Assembly (NCBI GenBank): GCA_015075745.1
Contig: JABTTW010000004.1
Span: 62,001 to 126,000, forward strand
Source: Planctomycetia bacterium
Lineage (GTDB): Bacteria > Planctomycetota > Phycisphaerae > UBA1845 > UTPLA1
Direction of reading: 5' to 3'
DNA: 64,000 nucleotides
A program made the position numbers and the translations under genes. Position 1 is the stretch's first letter, and each line of letters begins with the position of its first letter. The notes under the pieces are model-generated. The model did no database searches. It was given only the letters and a program-made list of their open reading frames with translations, and was not told the origin of the DNA. Below are positions 16,011 to 24,364 of the stretch, one piece after another.

Positions 16011-17285
16011 CTAGGATTGACTCGGCGCGTCGCTCTCAAGTAGCTTCACATCTAGGCCCTCAATCTCTTGCAACGTCTTCCCGGCGATTCCCTGGAGGTC
16101 GCCGTACATGCCGGCGGTGGATTCGATGACGCCGCGTATCTGTTCTTCGCGCTTGGCCCACAGGCGCGTCATGGTCTTGCGCTCCTTTTCCAGGTCCTCG
16201 TGCATGTCGCTGAACTTCTCAACAATGGCCTGCACGCGGTGGCGGAAGCGCGGGCCTGTAAGGTACTGGTAAACCAGTTCCATCTTGGTTTGCTGTCCCT
16301 CGCCGGCCTTGCGGGCGGCGGCGAGTTCGATGAGTGATTGACGTAGCGCGACGGCGACCGGCATGGCGCAACGGTGCGACGTGACCCATACCCCGTCAAC
16401 ATGATCAAACGCATCCACGTCCTTCGGTAACGCCTGGCTGACGATGACGGCCAGTTCGGCCTTGGCGGCACGCTGGTCCTCGCGCAACTTGGCGAGCCAG
16501 CCGTCGGTCCAGTTCCTGGTGCGTTTCGATTCCCACAGGATTGCGCCGCACGGCTGACCCATCGGGCCGATGACGCGCTGGAGTGCGTCGCCGCCGTACT
16601 CGCCCTTGGCGACCGGCTCGATGGAGTCGTGTGGAAACTTCTCGCGGAGCATCGCTTCCAGTTCGAGTTCCTGCACCTCGCCCTGTAGCTGTTGCGACCC
16701 CTGCTCCGCCCTGCGCTTCAAGTCCTCGATCTGTTTCTGCATCGACGCGATGGTCTGCTCTTTCTCCGCGACTTTCAGCTTGAGGGATTCCTCGGCTTCC
16801 TTTTTGGCCTGCTCGCGGGTTGCGCCGAGCGACTCCTGTACGCGCTTTTCGATGGTGAGGTCCATTTCGCGCTTGGCGTCGTCAAGTTCACGCTGCTTGC
16901 GGATCAAATCGGCCTGCGCCTTCTGCGCCTCGGTGAGCTTGGCGTCCTTCTGCTTAATGACGTCCTGCAAGTCGGCGAGTTCCCTCGCCTTCTGGTCCAG
17001 GTCCGTCGAAAGCGCCAGCTTGGCTTTCCTGGCTTCCTCGGCGGCGATGGTTGCCCGCTCGGTCTTCAGCTTGGCGGCGACCTGGTCGTCGATATTCTCT
17101 TTAGCCTTGGCGATCTCCGCTTGCTGCAACTTGACGGCGGCTTCGCGCTTGCGGATGTCGGTGTCTTTCTGCTCAATCTGCTGCTCGTACTGCCGGCGCG
17201 TCGATTCGATCAGCGGCGCCGCCAGCGACTCCGTCAGCTTGATCTCGGACTTGCAGCTTGGGCAAATTATCGTCGGTTCGGTCAT
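16011..17285 (-). CDS. DUF2130 protein with long coiled coil, putative nuclease
   Basis: 424 residues. It begins with a zinc-ribbon-like CPSCKSEIKLTESLAAPL. A coiled coil of about 170 residues rich in K, E, Q and A (about 30-205) follows. From about 210 it has the DUF2130 core: LREKFPHDSIEPVAKGEYGGD, GAILWESKRTRNWTDGWLAKLREDQ and AELAVIVSQALP. The ExK in WESK and the preceding acidic residues resemble a PD-(D/E)xK nuclease fold. It lies 42 bases upstream of the Gabija-like pair on the same strand, so co-transcription is likely. A role in that system is inference. Confidence 0.78.
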   Translation of the reverse strand: MTEPTIICPSCKSEIKLTESLAAPLIESTRRQYEQQIEQKDTDIRKREAAVKLQQAEIAKAKENIDDQVAAKLKTERATIAAEEARKAKLALSTDLDQKARELADLQDVIKQKDAKLTEAQKAQADLIRKQRELDDAKREMDLTIEKRVQESLGATREQAKKEAEESLKLKVAEKEQTIASMQKQIEDLKRRAEQGSQQLQGEVQELELEAMLREKFPHDSIEPVAKGEYGGDALQRVIGPMGQPCGAILWESKRTRNWTDGWLAKLREDQRAAKAELAVIVSQALPKDVDAFDHVDGVWVTSHRCAMPVAVALRQSLIELAAARKAGEGQQTKMELVYQYLTGPRFRHRVQAIVEKFSDMHEDLEKERKTMTRLWAKREEQIRGVIESTAGMYGDLQGIAGKTLQEIEGLDVKLLESDAPSQS

Positions 17286-17380
17286 GACAAGGCCCCAAAC
17301 GGATAGCAGCTATGGTATTCGATACGGAGCTAACACCGAAGCCCCGACGAGTCAACGGAGAACGCAGGTTGCTGCGTTCA

Positions 17381-20300
17381 TTACCTGATTGACGCGGTGA
17401 TTCCCGTCGATGTGGAGGCGCGGGCCGTGTAGGGCCTTGTGAATTCGTCAGGCTTGCCACGCGCGTCGGAATCAGGGGGTGTATCGATCTTGCGGCGGAT
17501 TCGTGCAGTGACAGGTTCCTCGGCGTCGAGGCGGCGGGTGGAGGTGCGTTCGGGGGCGGCGTCGATAGTGTGGGCGGCCTTGAGCGCCTTGATCCGATCG
17601 GCCAGCTCGGCGGTCGAGAGCGGCGGTTCGGCGGCGGAATCGGGTGATTCGTCGCCGCCGGCGTTCGACGGGATGCCGGCGAGGCTTGCCTTGAGGCGGT
17701 CGCGCAGTTGGGTTAGTTCGGTCTGGTATGCTTCGTGCGTGAACGGCTTGCCGATGCGGGCCTGGTAGTCGCGGAGTTGCGATTCGGCGATGGAAAAGTC
17801 CTGCTTCACGACGGCAATCTCGTTGCCGTAGGCGTTGCACAACCGTTCCAGCGCGTTGAGGACGGCGCGGGGGCCGTGGCTACCACGGATCAGACGGTCG
17901 TAGCGCGTGGTCGCGCCCTCAACGTACACGTCGGGCGGAAAGTCCCGATGTAGCACGAGGCCGAAGCGCAGGCCGCGATAAACGCCAAGCGAGCTTCGCT
18001 GTTCCTGCCGCACGTCGCGCGGCAGCTTGTCTAATTGCGCGCCTAAGACGGCAATCGCCTCATCCTTCTCATACTCGCGGCCGTTGATCGTGACGGGGTC
18101 GCGGGCGTGCGCGGCGACAGTTGATTGATCGGCGGTGAGATTTGACAGCCGCTCGTTTAGCCGGACGATTCTCTCCGGCAGGTCCCGCACGTTGCGGCGT
18201 GCGACGTACTGCTCATCGACGTGGTTCTTCTTGAGCAATGCCAGCCGCTGCAATTCGGCGTCGGCCTCGGCGAGCGTCAGCACCGCCGGGTTGCCGGAGG
18301 CAATGGCCTTAACTTCCGCGTAGGACAGTTCCTGCCCGCCGACATCCTCGGCGCGGCGGGCGGCGTTGTGGCCGGTGATGACCTGGCCGATGAAACGGGC
18401 CTTGGTCTCAAGAGCCTGCCACATGTAGGCGTCGAAGGAGCCTTCGGTGACGTAGCGGTAGACTGCGACTTCCTCGTTGGTGTTTCCCTGCCGCAGGATG
18501 CGGCCCTCGCGCTGCTCGACCTCGGCCGGTTTCCACGGCGCGTCAAGATGATGCAGGGCGACCAGCCGTTGCTGCACGTTGGTGCCGGTGCCCATCTTCT
18601 GCGTGCTGCCGATCAACACGCGGACCGAGCCGCTCCTGACCTTCTCGAAGAGCGCCTGCTTCTTGGCGTCGGAGTCGGCATCGCCGATGGCGGCGATTTG
18701 CGCGCGCGGAACGCCGCGGGCAACCAGCTTCTCGATTACGTCGTCGTAGGCGGAATATCCCCACGGGGTCGCATGAACACCCATGTCGCAGAAGATCATC
18801 TGCGCGCCGCGTGTCGCGGCGGACTTCTCCCATGTGGCGGCGACGTTCTCCACAAGGCGGTTGATCTTTGAGCCGGGATCGTCTGGAGCAGCGGCGGAGA
18901 GCATCCGTCCGTCAAGCGCCAGCTTGCGGCCGTCGGTCGTGATGTTGAGCGCATTGTCCTCGCGCGGGTCCACCTTCTCCGTTCGCAGCCGCTCATATCG
19001 CGCAACGAGTCCGTCCTGAAGGGCGTGCTGCTCCGCCGACATGGGACAGGCGACGACGATCGGCTTGCCGCTTTCGAGCCGCGGCCTCGGCAGGTTGAGC
19101 ATGTCGGCCGTCTGCACGTCGGAGAATGCCCGGAACATCTGCTGCAATTCCGGGAGGTTGGTGAATTTCGCAAACCGGCTGCGTGGCCGCAGCGATGCGC
19201 CGTCCGGTGAAATTTCCATCGTGTCGATCACCTCGCCGAAGGTGGCCGCCCAGGCGTCGAAGTGTTCAAGCCCCCGGCTCTTGAGCCCCGCCGGGTCAAG
19301 GAAGCGCTGCATGGTGTACATCTCGACCATCGTGTTCGATACCGGCGTGCCGGTGGCGAAGGTGACACCGTGGCCGGGATGCTGTTCGCCGAGATAGCTC
19401 GCCTTCATGTACACGTCGAAGGCGCGTTCGCTGCCGCCGGTCTGGATGCCGGCGACGCGCTCCATCTTGGTCGGCGTCTCCAGGTTCTTGAAGAAATGGG
19501 CTTCGTCGATGAAGACGTGATCGACGCCCAGCTCGTCGAACACGAGGCCGTCGTCCTTCTTTTCCTCGGCCAGCAGGTCCTTTAGGCGTTCGACGCGGGC
19601 CGCTTTCTGCTTCTCGATCTGCTTGATGATGTTCCGGTTCGATCCCTTGGCGCCGGCATGTTCAAGGAGTAATTCGTCATACTCGGCGATCTGCTGCGTG
19701 AGGAACTTCTCCTGATATTCCCGCGACATGCCGATCCGCTCGAACGAGGAATGCGTGACGAGGATGCCGTCCCAGTCGCCGCTGGCGATCTTGGCGGTCA
19801 GCAGCTTGCGGCGGTCGCGGCGCAGGTCGTCCTTGCCGGCGACCAGCAGCCGGGCGTTGGGGTAGAGCTGCATGAACTCGCGGGCGAACTGCTCCAGCAG
19901 GTGATTGGGCACGACGTACATCGGCTTCTTGACGAGGCCGGCCTGCTTCATCTTCATGCCGGTCGCGGCCATCGTGAACGTCTTGCCGGCGCCGACGGCG
20001 TGCGCCAGCAGCGTGTTGCCGGAACTCATCCCCCGCCATATCGCGTCGGCCTGGTGCGGCCGCAGGTGGATCGTCTGGTTCATGCCGGGGAAGTCGAGGT
20101 GCGAGCCGTCGAAGAGGCGCGGCCGAAGATTGTTGTAGTTGTCGTTGTAGGTTCGCACGAGACGTTCCGTCCGCTCCGGATCGGCGAATACCCACGCGCG
20201 GAAGCGCTCTTTGATGAGCTTTTGCTTCTCGCGTGCCGCGAGCGTCTCGTTCTGGTTGACGACGCGCTCCTCCTTGTCGCCGTGGTCGATGATGTCGTAG

Positions 20301-22522
20301 ATCACAGGCGACTTCATGTTGAGGGCCAGTTCCAGCAGCCACGCGCCGTTGGCGCGGGCTGTGCCATAATCGGAAGTCGCGGCGACGGACGCCCGCGCGG
20401 CGTGACCGGCTTCGAGGCTCCAGACCGCGTCTTTTTCAAGGTGCGAGACGGGTACAGCTTCCGGCTCGACATGGAACAAATCCGCCGCAAATGCCTGGAT
20501 GTCCGATGCCGGTATCCACGGCGCGCCGAGATTGGCGTCGATATCGCCGGGCAGCACGTCCTCGGGCTGCACGCGCCGCAGCGCCTCGGCGTTCTGCGCG
20601 TAGGCGCGTCCGGCCTTTTCGGCTGCGGCCAGTCTGGCGCGGACGTTGCCCGACAGGTAATCGTCGGCGGTCTTCCACGTCTTCGACTCCGGATCGTGGT
20701 AGATCAGATCGCCCAGTTCGGTGACGACGTGCTCCTCCGGCTTGCCGTACAGCTCGGCGATGAATGGCAAGTCCACCCTGCCCCGCTGATTGAGCGAGAC
20801 GAGCAAGCCTTCCTCGGCGCTCCTGACCTGCGTGACGGGCGGGGTCCTTCCCACCACGTCCTTGCTCATGACGGCCGCTTTCTCGGCCTTCTCCGTGACT
20901 TCGTCGTAGTCTTCAAGCGACATCACCAGCATCGCGTCGGGATCTTCGATGAACTTGACCAGGTTGGGCCGGCGCCGGATGACGCTGCCGTCGCGGCTCT
21001 CGCTGAAGCTGGTCTTGTTGATCGGTCCGTAGGCACGGCTGAATCGGTCGTAGGCGTGATTGAGTTCGCGCCGCGCTTCGTCTCGATGCTCGGTCGGCCA
21101 GCCTTCGTTCTGCGATTGCAGCACCCGGCGGGCGCGATCGCGCAGGCCGATCAGCGCCGCAAGCCTTCGGCCGGTCAACGTCCCATTGGCTTTCAGCGCC
21201 TTGCCGCCGTATTCGACGGCGGCGCCCTGGCCGTTCACCAACTGGCAAATGGAATTGTCGTCCCGGACGAAGAAACTCCCCTCGTTGATGTGCTTCTCGG
21301 GCGGCGGCGGAGTGAACGTCGCGGCGGGTTGCTCAGACTGACGGGACGCCGGCGCCGTTTGGAATTGCGGCAGTTTCTGGATTGCATCTCTGAGCTTGGC
21401 GGCGAGGTCGCCGTCGCCGCGGATGCTGTACCCTTCCCCGCCGTAGAGCGTGTCCTGCCTCGTCCATGTGCCCAGCACCATTTCCGGGTGTTTGAGGAAG
21501 TAGCGATTGACCGGGACTTCGGCTCCGTCGATGGCCAGCGGGGCAATGCCGAGCCACTGCGGATCGGCATGATGAGCCGGCTCGCCGGGTGCCCGCTTGC
21601 GCAGGAACACGATGTCGGTGACGACGGCCGTGCCTTCTCGCTTGAAGGCATCGGAGGGAAGTCGGATCGCGCCGACGAAGTCGGCCTTGTCGCCGAGATA
21701 CTCGCGAATTGCGGCGTTCTGCTTGTCGAGCGTGAAATGCGATGTGACCACGGCCAGCACGCCGCCGAGCTTCAGCGCATCGACCGACTTGGCGAGAAAA
21801 TAGTCATGCAGTGCCAGCTTCTGCCCGTGATAGTCGAGTTTGATGTCGGCGAACGGCACGTTGCCGATCACGGCGTCGATGCGATCCTCGGGCAGCTTGG
21901 TGTCGCGGAAGCTCTCGATACGAATGTCCTGGTCGGGATGCAGCGCCCGCGCAATGCGACCGGAGATCGAGTCCAACTCGACGCCGATGAAACGGTGCTT
22001 CCCGTTACCCCGGCCCATGAAATTGCCGATGCCGCATCCCGGTTCCAGGATGGTGGCATCGTCAGGCACGCCCAGCCGCGCAATGGCCTCGTGAATGCCG
22101 GCGATGACGGTGGGTGATGTGTAGAAGGCGTTGAACGTCGTGCGCTTGGCGCTGTCGTACTCGGCGGGTGTGAGCAGGGATTTCAGTTCCCCGCCGAGCT
22201 TCTCCCAGCCGGCGTCCTTGTAGCGGCCTGTCACCGGGTCGGGAAAAATCGACAGGGCGACCGGGCCGAAGCCGGCGAAGCGGGCGAGCGCCTGCCGTTC
22301 CTCCGGCGTCGCGGCTCGTTGTTCGCTTTCGACAATCTGAAGGGTGCGGATCGCGGCGATGATGTCGCGGGCTTTTTCCTTCTCGCCGCTGGCGATCTGG
22401 TCAGGTGTCGTCGGCTCGTGCTTGCCGGTCGTCGGCGTGCTTCGAGGCGCAGCCGGATTGGTTTCAGACGGCGCTGGAGACGACAGCAGGTCGAACAGCG
22501 TCGGCTCGCCTGCCCATGTCAG
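17381..22522 (-). CDS. DarB-like N6-methylase / SNF2-type helicase giant protein
   Basis: About 1713 residues from a proposed CTG start at 22522. The N-terminal part is a methyltransferase: ATILEPGCGIGNFMG (SAM motif) and VIGNVPFADI, a variant of the NPPY catalytic motif. The helicase part has Walker A LLAHAVGAGKTFTMA, a DEAH box HVFIDEAHFFKN, VTFATGTPVSNTMVEMY, IGSTQKMGTGTNVQQR and DAPWKPAEVEQREGRILRQGN. The same fusion occurs in phage P1 DarB and in many plasmid proteins; DarB is packaged to block restriction. The open frame extends to 22960, but that part overlaps the 105-aa gene. CTG forms a CTGA overlap with that gene's stop, like ATGA couplings. No ATG, GTG or TTG was found nearby, so the start is uncertain. 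Confidence 0.83.
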   Translation of the reverse strand: MTWAGEPTLFDLLSSPAPSETNPAAPRSTPTTGKHEPTTPDQIASGEKEKARDIIAAIRTLQIVESEQRAATPEERQALARFAGFGPVALSIFPDPVTGRYKDAGWEKLGGELKSLLTPAEYDSAKRTTFNAFYTSPTVIAGIHEAIARLGVPDDATILEPGCGIGNFMGRGNGKHRFIGVELDSISGRIARALHPDQDIRIESFRDTKLPEDRIDAVIGNVPFADIKLDYHGQKLALHDYFLAKSVDALKLGGVLAVVTSHFTLDKQNAAIREYLGDKADFVGAIRLPSDAFKREGTAVVTDIVFLRKRAPGEPAHHADPQWLGIAPLAIDGAEVPVNRYFLKHPEMVLGTWTRQDTLYGGEGYSIRGDGDLAAKLRDAIQKLPQFQTAPASRQSEQPAATFTPPPPEKHINEGSFFVRDDNSICQLVNGQGAAVEYGGKALKANGTLTGRRLAALIGLRDRARRVLQSQNEGWPTEHRDEARRELNHAYDRFSRAYGPINKTSFSESRDGSVIRRRPNLVKFIEDPDAMLVMSLEDYDEVTEKAEKAAVMSKDVVGRTPPVTQVRSAEEGLLVSLNQRGRVDLPFIAELYGKPEEHVVTELGDLIYHDPESKTWKTADDYLSGNVRARLAAAEKAGRAYAQNAEALRRVQPEDVLPGDIDANLGAPWIPASDIQAFAADLFHVEPEAVPVSHLEKDAVWSLEAGHAARASVAATSDYGTARANGAWLLELALNMKSPVIYDIIDHGDKEERVVNQNETLAAREKQKLIKERFRAWVFADPERTERLVRTYNDNYNNLRPRLFDGSHLDFPGMNQTIHLRPHQADAIWRGMSSGNTLLAHAVGAGKTFTMAATGMKMKQAGLVKKPMYVVPNHLLEQFAREFMQLYPNARLLVAGKDDLRRDRRKLLTAKIASGDWDGILVTHSSFERIGMSREYQEKFLTQQIAEYDELLLEHAGAKGSNRNIIKQIEKQKAARVERLKDLLAEEKKDDGLVFDELGVDHVFIDEAHFFKNLETPTKMERVAGIQTGGSERAFDVYMKASYLGEQHPGHGVTFATGTPVSNTMVEMYTMQRFLDPAGLKSRGLEHFDAWAATFGEVIDTMEISPDGASLRPRSRFAKFTNLPELQQMFRAFSDVQTADMLNLPRPRLESGKPIVVACPMSAEQHALQDGLVARYERLRTEKVDPREDNALNITTDGRKLALDGRMLSAAAPDDPGSKINRLVENVAATWEKSAATRGAQMIFCDMGVHATPWGYSAYDDVIEKLVARGVPRAQIAAIGDADSDAKKQALFEKVRSGSVRVLIGSTQKMGTGTNVQQRLVALHHLDAPWKPAEVEQREGRILRQGNTNEEVAVYRYVTEGSFDAYMWQALETKARFIGQVITGHNAARRAEDVGGQELSYAEVKAIASGNPAVLTLAEADAELQRLALLKKNHVDEQYVARRNVRDLPERIVRLNERLSNLTADQSTVAAHARDPVTINGREYEKDEAIAVLGAQLDKLPRDVRQEQRSSLGVYRGLRFGLVLHRDFPPDVYVEGATTRYDRLIRGSHGPRAVLNALERLCNAYGNEIAVVKQDFSIAESQLRDYQARIGKPFTHEAYQTELTQLRDRLKASLAGIPSNAGGDESPDSAAEPPLSTAELADRIKALKAAHTIDAAPERTSTRRLDAEEPVTARIRRKIDTPPDSDARGKPDEFTRPYTARASTSTGITASIR

Positions 22523-22836
22523 GCGCGCGACGTGCGTTTGCGGGACCGCGCCCTTGCGGCGCCCGACGACGAGGGGTTCTTTTCGTCCGGCAGCGACGCG
22601 CTCCGCAAACGAGGCTTCACCTCGGCGAGCGCGATCTCCAGCGCCGCGCTGGCGAGCTGGATCGAATCCATGTCCGGCCGGCTGATGGGGAGGGCCGCTT
22701 TCCAGTGTTCGTGGCGCGTCTTCAGTTCGCCGGCGTAGTGGTTCACGACCGCGAGCACCTTCCGCTTGCGGCGAAGCCGGCCGTGAAGCCAGGGCTGCTG
22801 TCGAAGCAGCTCGATGATGATCGTCTTGTACGGCAT
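22519..22836 (-). CDS. Small conserved plasmid-type protein upstream of methylase-helicase
   Basis: 105 residues, starting MPYKTIIIELLRQQPWLHGRLRR behind a GGAGG site (rc of cctcc just upstream of 22836). The pattern fits a small plasmid family that I recall lying directly before DarB-like genes: an N-terminal helix with LLRQQP, then HYAGELKTRHEHWK, then a Ser/Ala-rich helical tail (QLASAALEIALAEVKPRL). The tail is basic (ARSRKRTSRA). The stop overlaps the proposed start of the giant gene. It may be a partner or chaperone for the methylase-helicase; the function is unknown. Confidence 0.72.
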   Translation of the reverse strand: MPYKTIIIELLRQQPWLHGRLRRKRKVLAVVNHYAGELKTRHEHWKAALPISRPDMDSIQLASAALEIALAEVKPRLRSASLPDEKNPSSSGAARARSRKRTSRA

Positions 22837-23845
22837 GGTGGCCTCCTGTTTGTGGCTTTGGGGGTTCTTCGAGCGCGACCGGCGGATCGTCTGATTCGGA
22901 CGAGAATGGCAGAGTAGGATGCTGCGGGGGACGTGACCTGCGGCCCATGCTCAGGAACAATCAGGACGGTTGTGTTCCGGGGAGCGTGGTCGGACCGTGA
23001 CCTGTCCCGATCCGGCTTTCAGGGGCGACAGATCGACCGTGCCCCGGCCGAGCCTTGGGAAGGATTCGTTGTCGGTTTGAGACAATCCGTCAGACATGTT
23101 CCCGCGATGCGATGCTTCGCAATTCGCATAGCACGCTCTGACGAATCGTTCAACAGGAAAGGCAGGACCGTGCTTCCTGATTGCGGCACGGCAGGCAGAC
23201 CGCCGAAGGGTCCCTCGAAGCGGCTCAGGACGAATGACGGACCGGATCCGAAAGTCACGGCCATGGGTCTGGTGTGAGGAGCGCAAGACATCGAAATGAA
23301 ACGCGAAGGCAATGCTTGGCGAACGCAATGGTTGCAGGAGTTCATGCTCCGACTAGAATCCAAGCACGATGAACGACCGTCGGCCATCCTGGCAACTCGC
23401 TGGAACGCGTCTCTTCGCGTCTGGCGTTGTATTGGCGCTTCTGGCGAGACCACAGTCCCTGATGCCGGACGCTGGCGGACCACGATCGGATGACCGAGCT
23501 GCGGTTAGCCGCGCCGGCCATGTAGACCTGATTACATTTGCACCGTCCAAGTCAGGATCGGCCGGCGACTGTCATGAACGGCACTTCCACGCTTCCGCGA
23601 TTCATGCTGAATCGTCCTCTCCTGACTTTGCTGGCCTGCGCCGCCAGTCGGCCACGATCGCGACGAATCCCAACTGTAGCCACCTCCTCGCCCGTTGCTC
23701 CATCCTCTGCCGCTGGCTGATTTGACTCGCACCGCACGTTTCTCGTTCGTCAATTCTCGATCCGAATAGTTCGTAAATGCGGACCCGGTCCTGCGCGCCC
23801 GGTTCGCGCATCTGCGGCGCGCAGACTTCCAGGAATCACAGAGCA
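22837..23845. other. About 1 kb without a convincing gene
   Basis: Between the minus-strand antirestriction genes and the plus-strand TPR gene. Apart from the dispersed repeat at 23183-23311, I see only short open frames without family motifs. The segment may be a decayed leader region plus the promoter of the TPR-antiporter pair. Confidence 0.45.
23183..23311. repeat. Dispersed leader repeat, copy B (upstream of methylase-helicase genes)
   Basis: Homologous to 11632-11757, sharing the 20-base block CAGGACGAATGACGGACCGG. The hairpin is kept but changed: CCGGATCC pairs with GGGTCTGG through six Watson-Crick pairs and two G-U or G-T pairs. Changes that keep pairing suggest that a folded plus-strand molecule (RNA or single-stranded DNA) is selected. 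Confidence 0.65.
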
Positions 23846-24316
23846 ATGAGCAAATCCAACCCTCCGACATTAGAGCGTGCGCTGGCTCAAGTCCGTGACC
23901 TACTTGATCAGAACAAGCCAAGCGAAGCGATCGAATTGATCACGCGATTCGGAGCAAAAAACGAGGAAATTCGAAACGCCTACGGCGTGTGCCTCATGCG
24001 GATCGGCGAGTACGACAAGGCGCTTGAGGTCTACCGCGGCTTGTGCATCAGCCAGGGAGTTTGCCTGAAGCCCGATGCCCCGATCATGCACTTGATCAAC
24101 TACGCGACGGTCCTGCTGCTGCTACAGAATGTCGCGGGATGCATCGACATCCTTCGGCAGATTCCGGCGTCGTCTCATCCAGGGGCGATGCGCGTTCAAT
24201 CGGCAGTCGATCAATGGCGCAAGTCGCTGCATTGGTGGCAGCGATTGGGCTGGCTTGGCGGTATCGAGCCTAATGTAGCGATCGACTTGGACTATCCTCC
24301 CGGAGTGCTGGTGTAG
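23846..24316 (+). CDS. Small TPR-like protein
   Basis: 157 residues starting MSKSNPPTLERALAQVRDLL. Helical pairs resemble tetratricopeptide repeats: residues about 10-40 (DLLDQNKPSEAIELITRFGAK), 42-75 (NAYGVCLMRIGEYDKALEVYRGL) and 85-115 (LINYATVLLLLQNVAGCIDILRQI). The C-terminus (WWQRLGWLGGIEPNVAIDLDYPPG) is not repeat-like and contains a short aromatic segment. There is no signal peptide. It lies 48 bases upstream of the antiporter gene on the same strand and could be co-transcribed. TPR proteins mediate protein contacts; the partner is unknown. Confidence 0.7.
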   Translation: MSKSNPPTLERALAQVRDLLDQNKPSEAIELITRFGAKNEEIRNAYGVCLMRIGEYDKALEVYRGLCISQGVCLKPDAPIMHLINYATVLLLLQNVAGCIDILRQIPASSHPGAMRVQSAVDQWRKSLHWWQRLGWLGGIEPNVAIDLDYPPGVLV

Positions 24317-24364
24317 GCCCAAAAGCCCTCGAACCTATCGCACGAACATGCTAGGGTACCGAAC

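Noticed and set aside
19751..22117. 788-aa plus-strand open frame
   Set aside because: It is antisense to the methylase-helicase in a GC-rich region where stops are rare; no recognisable domain.
22523..22960. N-terminal 146-residue extension of the giant methylase-helicase
   Set aside because: It overlaps the conserved 105-aa gene in another frame and reads as low-complexity Arg/Pro sequence.
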